The position numbers and the translations under genes were made by a program. The notes under the pieces were generated by a model. The model was not told the origin of the DNA, ran no database searches, and saw nothing but the letters and a program-made list of their open reading frames with translations. Source: Theropithecus gelada (lineage: Eukaryota; Chordata; Mammalia; Primates; Cercopithecidae). Taken from it: 64,000 nt of DNA. Below are positions 33,501 through 45,900 of the stretch, piece by piece. The stretch spans positions 16,018,965 to 16,082,964 of the forward strand of contig NC_037682.1 of the NCBI RefSeq assembly GCF_003255815.1. Direction: 5' to 3'. The stretch's first letter is position 1. Each line of letters opens with the position of its first letter.

Positions 33501-34261
33501 ATTTCGAAAACCACATTTCCCTCGCCTCCCCACCGGCCGGTTCACAGCTCTCTGCATCCATTTGGAATCTTAACGCGGCATCCCTGCCCGCTTCCCTGAC
33601 AGCATCCTGTTCTTAACCTTGCCTCCCTCCAAACTCCCAGCTCTTGGCTCTGACACTAATCAAATCAGCTGCTGGGCTGTGTGACCTTGGACGGCTCCAA
33701 GCACCTCTCTGTGCCTTGGTCTTTTCATCTGTGAAACAAGGGCCTTGGGATAGGTGATCTTTAAGATCCCATCCGCATCTGGTTTTTATGAATTGGTGAG
33801 TTCTGGGATGTGCCTCATTCATTCAACAGAGCTGTACCGAGTGTCTACTCTGTGCCAGGCACCCCCGCTCACAGAGCTCATCAGTCTAGGATGGGTATCA
33901 TCGTCATCATCGGCGTCAGCAATGTCAAGCAGGTAACTTACTGAGCTCTTACCGTGTGCCAAGCTCTGTGCTACACAGATCCTATATAGTAACTTAATCG
34001 TCACAACCCTATGAGGTGGATACTATTATTATCTCCATTTCAGAGATTAGGAGAGGGAGCCTCGGAGAAGTGAAGTGACTCGCCTAGGGTCCAACAGCTA
34101 ATATGCAGTAACGTGGCTCCCAACTCCAGAGATGACTGAACAACTGCGCTGTGGAGTCAGACAGACCTGGGCCAATTCTAGGTCACGTTCCTTACTAGCT
34201 GGGTGACCTTGGACTGTGCTTTTATTTTGCTGGGCTTCAGTTGGTGTCCTCCCTGGTAAAT

Positions 34262-34300
<39 letters not shown>

Positions 34301-36885
34301 NCAGCCTCCAACTACTGGACTCAAGCGATCCTCCCACCATAGCTTCCCAAATAGCTGAAACTACAGGTGTATGCCACCAGGCCCACCTAATTCTTTTTTA
34401 ATTTTTTTTTTTTTTTTTATTTGAGGCAGAGTCTTGCTCTGTCGCCCAGCCTGGAGTGCAGTGGCCAGATCTCAGCTCACTGCAAGCTCCACCTCCCGGG
34501 TTTACGCCATTCTCCTGCCTCAGCCTCCCGAGCAGCTGGGACTACAGGCGCCCGCCACCTCGCCCAGCTAAGTTTTTCGTATTTTTTTTTTTTTAGTAGA
34601 GACGGGGTTTCACCGTGTCAGCCAGGATGGTCTTGATCTCCTGACCTCGTGATCCGCCCGTCTCAGCCTCCCAAAGTGCTGGGATTACAGGCTTGAGCCA
34701 CCGCGCCCGGCCTCTCCCTGGTAAATGTTAATGGATAGCTACCATTCATTGGATACTCACTTCGTATGAGACACTGGGCTGAGCTCAGTGGTGTCTCCTT
34801 TAATCCTCACAACCCCTGCTCCCCAAGGTACAGGTTATCCCCATTTCACAGATGGGTCAATCGAGGCACAGAGTGGTTAAATAACTTGCATAAAGCCATA
34901 GAGCAAATTGGAGGTGTGGCTGGGATTTAAACTGAGATCTGATCTGCTTGAGCGTAAAGACTGTTTTTAAACCATTCAGGCCAGCCGTGTACAGTGGCTC
35001 ATGCCTGTAATCCCAGCAGTTTGGGAGGCCGAGGCGGGTGGATTGCTTGAGTTCAGGAGTTCAAGACCATCCTGGGCAACATGGTGAAACCCTGTCTCTA
35101 TAGAATTACAAAAATTAGCTGGACATGGATGCACATATCTGTAGTCCCAGCTACTGGTGAGGCTAAGATGAGGGAATTGACCCCAGGAGGTGAGGCTGCA
35201 ATGAGCCAAGATTGCGCCACTGTGCTCCAACTGGGTGACATAGTGAGACTCTATCTCAAAAACAAAAACAAAACAAAATAAACAAACAAAAACCATGCAG
35301 GCCATTGTAATGATTGAAAGAGAAAACAAATCTCGGCCAGGCACAGTGGCTCACACCTGTAATCCAGCACTTTGGGAGGCCTAGGCAGGCGGATCACCTG
35401 AGGTCAGGACTTCGAGACCAGTCCGGCTAACATGGTGAAACCCTGTGTCTATTAAAAATACAAAAAATAGCCAGGCATGGTGGCACATGCCTGTAATCCT
35501 AGCTACTTGGGAGGCGGAGGCAGGAGAATCACTTGAACCTGGGAGGCAGAGGTTGCAGTGAGCCGAGATTGTGCCACTGCACTCCAGCCTGAGCAAGAGA
35601 GCAAGACTTCATCTCAAAATAATGATAATAATAATAATAAAATAGAAAACAAGTATCTTTATCATCTGTCTATACTTGAGTAGGGAATATGCTCTGGGAG
35701 AACAAGGCCACTGTTTCTGTTCTCCCCTGAATCCCTAGCACCTGGAACATTGCCTGGCATGTGGTAGGTACTCAGTAAATATCTGTTGATGAATGAACTC
35801 ACCTGGCACAGTGCCTGACATACAGCAGACAGTCCCTGAGAACCTCCACCCAACCCCATCTCCGTGTCTACCTTCCGCAATCTGAAAAGCTGTGGTCCTC
35901 TGGTGGAGCTTCCTCCAAAGCTCCCCTTTAGGGCAGGCCTGGCTGCATCTTGGGTTACACCTGTACCCTGCAGATCTCACCCCAACCCACATATTTCCTC
36001 ACCTTCCTGTGGCATCTCCCAGCCCAGCTCCACCAGGCAGTTCACAGGCAGAGGCTGTTTTTTCCATCTCCTCTATAAAAGGCCAGGTGTGAAGTTGCTT
36101 CCTTCCCATGATGCCTGGTACCATTCATGCCAGGGGCGTGGAGAACAAACACTTCCTATTTCAGAAGACCTCAGTGTCCACCTGAGGTCCCCTCTGCCCA
36201 AGCCTTTGCTGACCTCAGGTCCTGATTGCTGTTCTTGGCCCGAGGGTCAATGGAGGATGGGATCATCATCATAACATTTTTTCAGCACTGAACTATGTTT
36301 TTGTTGTTATTTTTTTTTCTTTCTTTTTGAGATGGAGTCTTGCTCTGTCACCTAGGCTAGAGTACAGTAGCATGATCTCAGCTCACTGGAACCTCTGCCT
36401 CCCAGGTTCAAGTGATTCTTCTGCCTTAGCCTCCCTAGTGGCTGGGATTACAGCCGCGTGCCACCATGCCTGGCTAATTTTTGTATTTTTAGTAGAGATG
36501 GGGTTTCACCATGTTGGCCAGGCTGGTCTCGAACTCCTGACCTCAAGTGATTCACCCACCTTGGCCTCCCAAAGTGCTGGGATTACAGGCATGAGCCACC
36601 ATACCAGGCCTGAACTATGGGCTTTCTATACACTAACTCGTTTCCTATTTACAGCCATTCTTGGTGGAAGGTATTATTTTCATCATTCCCAGTTTGTAGA
36701 TAAAGTAAGTGAGGTTCAGAGAGGGTTAGCAACCTGCCTAAAGTTAAATAAGTCAGAAAATAGCAGACCAGGGATTCAAGCTCAGGACCTCTGACTCCAA
36801 ATTCCTCCTAAACAACTAATATATATTGATAAGGAGATTTTGAAAGCATTAAATGCATGATCAATTTGTAGTAGTATTTGATTTC

Positions 36886-36916
<31 letters not shown>

Positions 36917-39900
36917 ATTAGTATTATAGTGCCCATATCTTGAGAGTATGGCCTTGTGCTAAATGCCTTACATTTTAATCCTTACAAAACTTCTTAAATA
37001 AGGATTATTACTGGCTGGGCGCGGTGGCTCACACCTGTAATCCCAGCACTTTGGGAGGCCGAGGCGAGTGGATCACCTGAGGTCAGGAGTTGGAGACCAG
37101 CCTGGCCAACATGGTGAAACCCGTCTCTACTAAAAATACAAAAATTAGCTAGGTGTAGTGACACATGCCTGTAATCTTAGTTACTCAGGAGGCTGAGGCA
37201 GGAACATCACTTGAACCTGGGAGGCAGACGTTGCAGTGAGCCAAGATCGTACCACTGCACTCCAGTCTGGGCGATAGAGTGGCACTTCGTCTCAAAAAAA
37301 AAAAAAAAAAAAGATTATTATTATTTTATTTTTATTTTTTTTTTTGAGACGGAGTCTTGCTCTGTCGCCCAGGCTGGAGTGCAGTGGCGCGGTCTCGGCT
37401 CACTGCAAGCTCCGCCTCCCAGGTTCACGCCATTCTCCTGCCTCAGCCTCCGAGTAGCTGGGACTACAGGCGCCCGCCACCACACCCGGCTAGTTTTTTG
37501 TATTTTTAGTAGAGACGGGGTTTCACCATGTTAGCCAGGATGGTCTCGATCTCCTGACCTCGTGATCCACCCGCCTCGGCCTCCCAAAGTGCTGGGATTA
37601 CAGGCTTGAGCCACCGCGCCCGGCCAAGATTATTATTTAGTACTATCCTGATTGCCATTTTAGAGATGAGGAAATGGAGATTGGGAGAAGTTAGGTAATT
37701 TGTCCAAAGTTATATAGGAGCCAGGATTTGAACGTAGGTCTTGCTGAGTCCAAAGTGTGTGCTTTCAAACATGAGCCTGCTCATGGTACTCCAGAGTACT
37801 GTCCCCTTGTAGGCAGACCACGAGGTTCAAGCACCAGCTCTTCCTGGCTATATGGCCTCAGGAACATTCGTTCCATGTCCCTAGTGCCCCTAACTGTCCC
37901 TATCACCAGGCTGTTGTGAGGCTGAATGTGATGGTGAGAAGACATGAGCCTCCAGTCACATCGACAATGGTTGAAAGATTTATGATTAGAGGCGACTATA
38001 TCTCTATAGAGTCTTCAGGGCCCCCAGCCTCAGCTTCTCCATTGTTAACAAGGAGGCAAAAATAATCTCCCAACTGGGCTATAGAAATGAGATGAGGTGG
38101 CTGAGTGCACTTCATAAACTGTGAGGTGCTAGGCAAATTTAGGAAGAGGACAAAAGGGGGGTGTTGTCTGGGACTCACTCATGACCTCAGTATAATCCTT
38201 GAAGTTGACCCACATCTTCAGGATGGAGTCCAAGTTGGGCCACTTCACCGAAACCAATGTTAAATAAGGCTCGTTTCTTTTTTTAAAATAGTATTTTAAC
38301 AAGCATTTATATAGCACTTACCGTATGCCAAGCACTATTCTAAGTGCTTTACAAATTATTCATGCATTTAATGCTTTCAAAATCCCTAGGAGATGGGTGC
38401 TCTTGCTACCCCCATTGTACAGATGAGAAAACTGAGGTCTGAGGAGGTTTAAAAAAAAAAAAGCCACACGCTTGTAAATGGCAGAGTGGATACCTGTAAA
38501 GAGCTTGGCACAGGGACTGACCCTGTGTACCCACTAAGTGGTGGCGGCTACTGCTATTACTGTCACTATTTAGGCAACAATAGAATAACAGAAGACATAT
38601 TTCTCCAATATACTGTGCATTTTACTTCTTCCCCTCCTCATGGGAATGGTATCTCTGCGAAGGCAGGGGGTTTGGTCTGTTCTGTTCAGTGCTGTATTCT
38701 TAGCACCTAGCTCGTAGTGGGCGCTCAGTGTGTTTGTTAGATTGTTATGGCTATTGTTATTATCATTAGCATCATCAGCACTGACCTGATTTTCCAACCA
38801 GCAGATTGGTAACTAGTTAGGCACTAGCCCTGGATGAGGCAGAGGCAGCACCTTCCAGGTTCCGGTAGGGAGAGGGCAGAATTTGGATATCCTCACCCCC
38901 TTCCAGCCAGAGGCTCTGTAGCCAAGGGAAGATTTTCTCAGGGTGGTTTGGAGGGTGTGTTATTGCTTCCTGGGGAAATGGAGCGGGAGGATTTGCGTGT
39001 CAAACAGTCAGCATAACAACAACAATAAACAATAATTGGATCAATAATAATAACAATAAATAACAATTACTGTTATTCCTTCCATTTTCAGAGCATCCAT
39101 TCTCCAGCTGCATAACAGAGATTTACCCTTTTCTTTCTTCCCCTGCATTGAGCTGACAGGTTTGGACAACGAGAATCTAGAAGGGGTGTGGGCTTCTCCC
39201 GTCCCATTACCCAGTGAATTGGAGAGAAGCGCAACTTTCTGTAGGATGCCAGTGGCTGTGGCTCTGCCTTCTCTCTCTACTTCCCTGTGATGTGGGCAGA
39301 CTTGAGGGTGGGTGAGAAAAACAGCTGCAAAGGCCTTTGGGCAGTGGACCTTGGGGGAAGGCAGAGTACCCTGAAGGCAAACACGTGAGATCAGAGAAAG
39401 AGACAGATACACACACGCAGACAGACATGGGGGTGTATGCAGAGTGGGTGTGTGAAGGGAGACAGACAGAAGAGGCAGAAGACAGATGGGGGAGGCAAGT
39501 TAGTGAGAGAGGCAGTGATGGATGGAAAGGGATAGACAGACAGATAGGCAGAGGCAGAGAGGTGAAGGTTGTGGAGTTAGAGGGAGAGAGAGAGAGGAGC
39601 AGCAAGGGACCTAAACAGGTAGAGAGAAGGGACAAAGTAAAGCCCCTGGAGAATGTGAAAGAGACAGAAACTTAGAAAACAGACGAGACAGAGAGAAATG
39701 GAGATGCTGAGGCAGGAAGGGTGGCCTGGGGAGAGAGGAGGGACGCACGCCAGGATGGGGGAGCAGAGGGGCCCACAGAGACAGGAAAGCAGAAAGGGGC
39801 TGAGGGTGGGCGCAGGGCAGGCTCACCTGTAGGTGGAGCAGGCTGTTCTCCTGGAGGTAGAGGTACTGCAAGCTGACCAGGCCGCGGAAGATGGTGCCGG

Positions 39901-42900
39901 GCAGGCTGCTGAGCTGGCAGCGGTACAGATGCAGCGACTGCAGCCGCTCCAGGCCCTGGAAGGTGTCGGGCTCCAGCGAGCGCAGGTGCCGGTTGTCACC
40001 GAGGTCCAGCTCCTCCAGGGCTTGCAAGTGGCGGAAAGTGCCCGGGTAGATGGTGGAGAGGTTGTTGGAGAAGAGCCACAGGGTGAGCAGGCTGGGCCCG
40101 AAGGTGCCTGGCCGCAGCGTGCGGATTAGGTTGTTCTGCAGGAAGAGTCGCTGAGTGCTGGGTGGCAGGGACAGCGGCACAGAGGAGAAGTTGTTGGCCT
40201 GGCAGCTCACAGTGGGTGGGGATGAGTAGCAGGTGCAGAGCATGGGGCAGCTGGGGGCCGCTGGGGGCAGGGCCAGGAGCATCAGCAGGAGGCAGGCCGA
40301 GGCGGGAGCTGTGGGGAGGGGAAGCAAAACTTACAAGGTGGGCTTCCAGGGCAGGAGTGCCAGCCCACCCACTTGGTAAAGGCCTAGATCCGGCTGAATA
40401 TGGTGGCTCACACCTGTAGTCCCAGCACTTTGGGAGGCTAAGGCAGGAGGATTGCTTGAGGCCAGGAGTTTGAGACTATCCTGGGCAACATAGGGAGACC
40501 TCTGTCTTTACAAAAAAAAAAAAAAAAAATTAGCCAGGCATGGTGGCATGTGCCTGTAGTCCCAACTACTTAGGAGGCTGAGGCAGGAGGATCACTTGAG
40601 CCCAGGAGTTTGAGGCTGTAGTGAGCAATGATCACACCCTTGTACTCCAGCCTGGGTGACACAACAAGACCCTGTTTCGGGGGAAATAATTAAAAAATAA
40701 AAATAAAGGCCTAGAGCCCTGGTGCTCCCATGTCTCGGGGCTCAGGGGACAACGTTGCAGCCTCAAGTGGCCTGGCCATTTCCACTTTCTGAGGCTTCTG
40801 GTATATTAAGAAATAATGCCGAAAGGCCATTGTAGAAAGCACTGTGAATTGTTTGAAGAATGATCATCTTTTCATTCCTGTGTTCACTATTGCATGTTTG
40901 ACCTTGTCTAGAGATTAATGTCAAAAGACTAACGTCAGGGTTTCTCTGCCTCAGTATTGACAGTTGGGCCGGATAGTTCCTTGTTGTGGAGGCAGCCCTA
41001 TATAAGGCACTTAGCAGCATCTCTGTCTTCTACCCACTAGATGCCAGCAGCACCCTGCCTCCAGTTGTGACAACCAAAATGTCTCCAGACATTGCCAAAT
41101 GTCCCCTGCGGGGCAAAGTCACTCTACTGGAGAATGACTGGAAGTAACTTGGGACCCTTTGGAGATCTGAGGCCCGTGTGAAATGGACTCACCCTGGGGT
41201 CTGGGCTTGCCAGCCCACTGGTGCCTAGTGCCCTACTTTCCTGTACTTTTCACCCTTGCAGAGTCAGAGCCTCTCTGTGCTGGGAGGGGCCTTAAGGGTC
41301 AGGGTCCCTAAGTGAGGCCACCAGCCAGTCCTAGGCACGATGCAGAATTCCTGGGGGGACAGCCTGGGAATCTGCATTTTATACCCCAGGCTCTCCTCAT
41401 TCGCAGTTACTTAAACACTTTTTTCTTTTTTTCTTTTGGAGACAGGGTCTTGCTCCATCGCCTAAGCTGGAGTACAGTGGTACGGTTACAGCTTACTGTA
41501 ATCAACCACTTGAGCTTAAGCGATCCTCCTGCCTCAGCTTCCTGAGTCGCTGGGACCACAGGCCCATGCCACTGCACCCAGCTAATTTTTTAAAAATTTT
41601 GGCCGGGCGCGGTGGCTCACGCCTGTAATCCCAGCACTTTGGGAGGCCAAGGCGGGTGGATCACGAGGTCAGGAGATCGAGACCATCCTGGCTAACACGG
41701 TGAAACCCCGTCTCTACTAAAAATACAAAACAAAACAAAACAAAACAAAAAAGCCAGCATGGTGGCAGAGGCCTGTAGTCTCAGCTACTTGGGAGGCTAA
41801 GGCAGGAAAATGGTGTGAACCTGGGAGGCGGAGCTTGCAGTGAGCTGAGATTGCACCACTGTACTCTAGCCTGGGCGACAGAGTGAGACTCTATAAAAAA
41901 AAAAAAAAAAAAATTTTGTAGGCATGGGGTCTTGCTATGTTGCTCAGGCTGGTCTCAAACTCCTGGCCTCAAACAATCCTCCCACCTTGGCCTCCCAAAG
42001 TGTTGGGATTTCAGGCATGAGCTACCGCATCTAGCCAAAAAAAAATTTTTTTTTCCCAAAGTAACTTTTGAAGGTTGAATATGATCCATCCTTCTTACGA
42101 TACTGATGGAAAAGCAGGCCCAGAGAGCCTGGGGACTAGAAAGTGGAGTGCAGGTGCCTGTACTCATACTTTAATAGGGGTACAGGGACTACCATCATCC
42201 CTGGCCTTTACCTTCCTGCCGTCACTATAGCTGATAAAGTTCTAGGCCGGAACTCGCTTGACCTCTCCACTTTCTCATGATTTCCAGGTGACTCCTGGGA
42301 TTTTCTTCTGGCAGTTTTGCCTGGGGAGAAAGGGAGCCTGCACCCCCAAAGCCAGGCAGTCATTCCCTGGGCACACGGTGACTGAACACCTTCTGCTTCA
42401 AGCAACATCCTAGGCTTTTGAAGGCAGAGGGGAAGAAGAGCTGTTTCTGCACCCTGAGATCCTGGGGCTCCTTGGGGTTCAGAGACCCTGGGAGAGACTG
42501 AGGGGCTGGTGATTTTGAGTGTGGGATCTCCAAGGCTGCAAACTGCACATGCTTAGTGGTTGTTTTGTATGTGATGTGTCACGCTCCTGAGGTTGCCGTG
42601 TGTGTGAATGTGTGTATGTGTCTGTGATTTTGGGTAGTGGTGTGAGCCAGGTGCTCACCAAATGCAGTGCTGCTGAGCCAGGTGTGCACGCATGGGACTG
42701 ACAGGCCCCGAGTGTGGTGCTGGCATCCCAGCTGCCCTGGTGTTCCTCCTCCAGAGCGGGGAGCACACAGGTGCGGGGTGGAAGATCCACACTCCCAGTG
42801 TGCTGCTGCCCGCTTTTGGGCCCCACCGTGAGTGTCCCCAGCCCCTCCCGGCGCTGCGTCGGTGCTGCGTCGGTGCGTGCTGGCTGTCCTCCGCGTGTGT

Positions 42901-45900
42901 GTGAGCGCCGGGCCCCGTGCGTGTGTAGGCTGGGTGTGATGTAATACTCAGTGACACAGCGGCTGCTGTTCCATTCGTTCACACCACCTCCGCGTTTCTC
43001 GGCCCTTCTCACCCCTCCCCCGTGCGGCGTTTCACGATTACTTTCTCCTCCTGAGTTTCTCAGACCCACGTGGGGTGGAGGAGCAGTGTCTCTCACCCCT
43101 CATCTGAACCAGGCAGAGGTGGAGTGTGGAAGCACAGTGGGGACCCTGAGTGGGTTTCATGAAGGTTGAGGTTTGGGGCTTAGAACTGGAGATTTCAAAG
43201 CCGGAAAGGTCCCCTCGATTCCTCTGGTTCAAGCATCTGTTCTACTGAGGTGATGATTGGAGCTCAGAGAGAGCAAACGACTTACCCAAGGTCACACAGC
43301 AAAGTGTTGGCAGGGAAAAGGCTAGAAAAGTCTCTCGATGCCCAGCCAGGGCACTTCCCTTCCTGTCAGAGTCACCCTCTGATCTCTGTCTCCCTAAGGA
43401 CTTGACACCAAAAGAAGCCAAATCCTTCTCTGATCCCTTAATCCTACCCCTTATCCACAAGCTCACCAGAGTGTGAGCCCTGATGGCCGCCAGCCCCTGG
43501 AGGATTACAGAGTTCTTCCCCAGCCTCTGCACTGACCGCTGCCCCAGGAGGGACAGAGGGAAGGATGTGCAATCTCAGAGGGCCCCAGAGGCATGGCCCA
43601 TTCCCCTGGCACCAGGGCTCCTTCCGGCTTGAGGGTAAACTCTGCAGGAGCTGGCAAGGGTGCCTACTCCTCTTTCTTTCCCTAGACTCTCCTGCTCCCC
43701 ACCTGCCCGCATTAGACTGCTTCTCTTCTCTTTCCCCAGGCTCCTTCCTTCCGTCTTGTTCCCATGTCTCCCTCAGCCAGGGCACCTCCCCCAGCCCATG
43801 ACAGTGGTCCCTGCAGGCCCTCTGAAGAGCGACCCCGTGCTGGGCGCCCCTCCATAACAGCTGCTGCATAACAGTGACTCTGTTGCCATTTCTGGCCCTT
43901 GCCACTGCCGTGCAAAGCAGCTGTAACCCAAGGAGCTCATCCATAATTCACGCTGCGGCTCTCACTGGAGGCAAGGAGGAGGGGAGAGTGGGGGGCTCTG
44001 GGCTTCACTGCCCCCAGGCCTGCTGGGGCTGGAGTGAGCACTCCAGGGCAGAGGTGGCGGGACTGGGGGGTTGGAGGACCAGAGAGCTGTGCCTTTCCCT
44101 CCCTCTCCCGCCCTCGGTCCCTGCCCTGCCCAGTGTGTGCCCTTTTCTTTCTTGCCATGTCCCTTCCCCACCCCCTGTTCTCACACCTCCTCACCACCAC
44201 TCCTTCCCTCCAGGCCCAGGCCTCCTCTCTCTCCCGAGGACCACAGCTCTGCTCCTGGCCTTCATTTTGTGAATTCCCGGTGGAGACTGGGGCAAGATGC
44301 ACAGAGTGTCAGAGCTGGAAAGGGGGATACCTCAGTGGCCACCTAGAGCCGACCCTTCATGTCACAGGTAACACCGCTGAGAGCTGGGGAGGGGCAGTGT
44401 CAGTTTCTGAGCACCCCAGGCCTCCTGACCAGATCTCTACAGCTTGCCCTCATTGTCTTTGTCAGAAGCCTTCATTTCATCCCTCCACTACTTCATGGAC
44501 AGAGGAAAGCCCTTTGTAGCAGCCTCCCCCACCCTCTCTGCTCACCCCTCCTCTAAAGTCAGCAGGGGATGGCTAGAGCTGCAGGGGAGAGTACAGCAGG
44601 GTAGGAGGAAACCAGGAAGCACCTATTTTGTCCCAGGCACTGCATTTGTACATGTTAACTTCTTTATACATTAAACACCACACACATAACCCCCTAGAGG
44701 TCAGTATTGTGGCCCCCAATTTGCAGATGAAGGAAGGGAGCCCCAGAAACATGACACAGTGGCCTCAGGTCATGCAGCTAGTACAAGGTGGAACCCAGAT
44801 TGGAAAAGAGGGGCATCAAGCCCATGTCAGAGAGACTCTCTGACCTTTCTTTAAGAGGTCATCACATCCTCCGCAGAAACCACGCCTGAATGTGTGAGAC
44901 ACTGCCCTTGAGGTAAAGACAGGAGAGAAACTGCACACAGGTGCCTAGGGCTGGGCCAGCCACAATGCTGAGTCTGTGTGACTATTTCAGGGTCAAGGCA
45001 AGAAAGGGACTCCAGCTCTCTCTGCAAATTTCATCTCCCAGGCTTCCAGTTGCAGTTGCTCTAGAGTAGTAATTACATTTGGGAGTCAAGAAGAGATGAC
45101 CCCTGTCCAGAAGATATGGCCAGAACTGACCAGGGGAGGGAGCCAGGAGAGGCTAGAACATGGTATTGATCCCAGAAGGCTGAAGTATCCAGAGCCAAAA
45201 GTATCCGTTCACTGAGGGACCACTGTCCAGGACTCTGGCTATTAAACCTTGGAGTACCAAGGCTCAGAAACAAAGTTCTCAGCCCACAGGCCACTCTGGG
45301 CTGGAGGCCCCTGTAGAAGAAGGAACTTGAGAAGGAGAAAACTAGACCCAAGGTAGGGGGCAGGATCCAGGCTACCCACCCACAGGGCAGAGTCTCTGGT
45401 GGAGAGTGCCCTGGAAAGGCAGCAGAGGCCTCTTGCTCTGAAAGGAGGGGCACAGGGTCCCAGACGAGAAGCAAGGGCTCCACGCCCAACAGACTGCTTC
45501 AGGGAGGGGCCAGGGCCTGCGGGCAGATGCTGAGGGGGCAGGGGCTGAGGAGGTGGGAGCTGAGGAGTGGGATGGAGGTGGTGGTGATACCAGTGACGCA
45601 GGGGCCTGGGGAGGCACTGACGCGGGTGACGGAGGTTTAGAGCTGCTGCAAACAGCTTCTCACTCTGCCAGAATGTAACACCCCAAAATAAGCAGCCACC
45701 GTGGTGGTGGCGGTGGCTGCAGAATCCGACGTCCGGGCCGGATAAATAAATGGCAGCACAGGAGCCAGCCTGGTTGCCCACCCTCAGAGGCTGCCACTCC
45801 CCTTCCAAAGTCTTCACCCTCTGTCCCTCACAGCCACCCCCAAGGCTCTGAGCTCAGAGCACCCCCCATCTGGCCCACCAGCCACTCCCTGAGAGAAGCA

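Noticed and set aside
39611..40327. RTN4RL2 starting at the ATG near 40327 (MLPLPTAPAS...)
   Set aside because: This ATG is upstream of the CCCCACAG acceptor, in the intron. Exon 1 at 47003-47033 gives the correct N-terminus and total length.
45242..45817. Open frame of 191 codons on the - strand in RTN4RL2 intron 1
   Set aside because: His/Pro-rich because of a GGT/GGC run. No domain or splice support; treated as non-coding.
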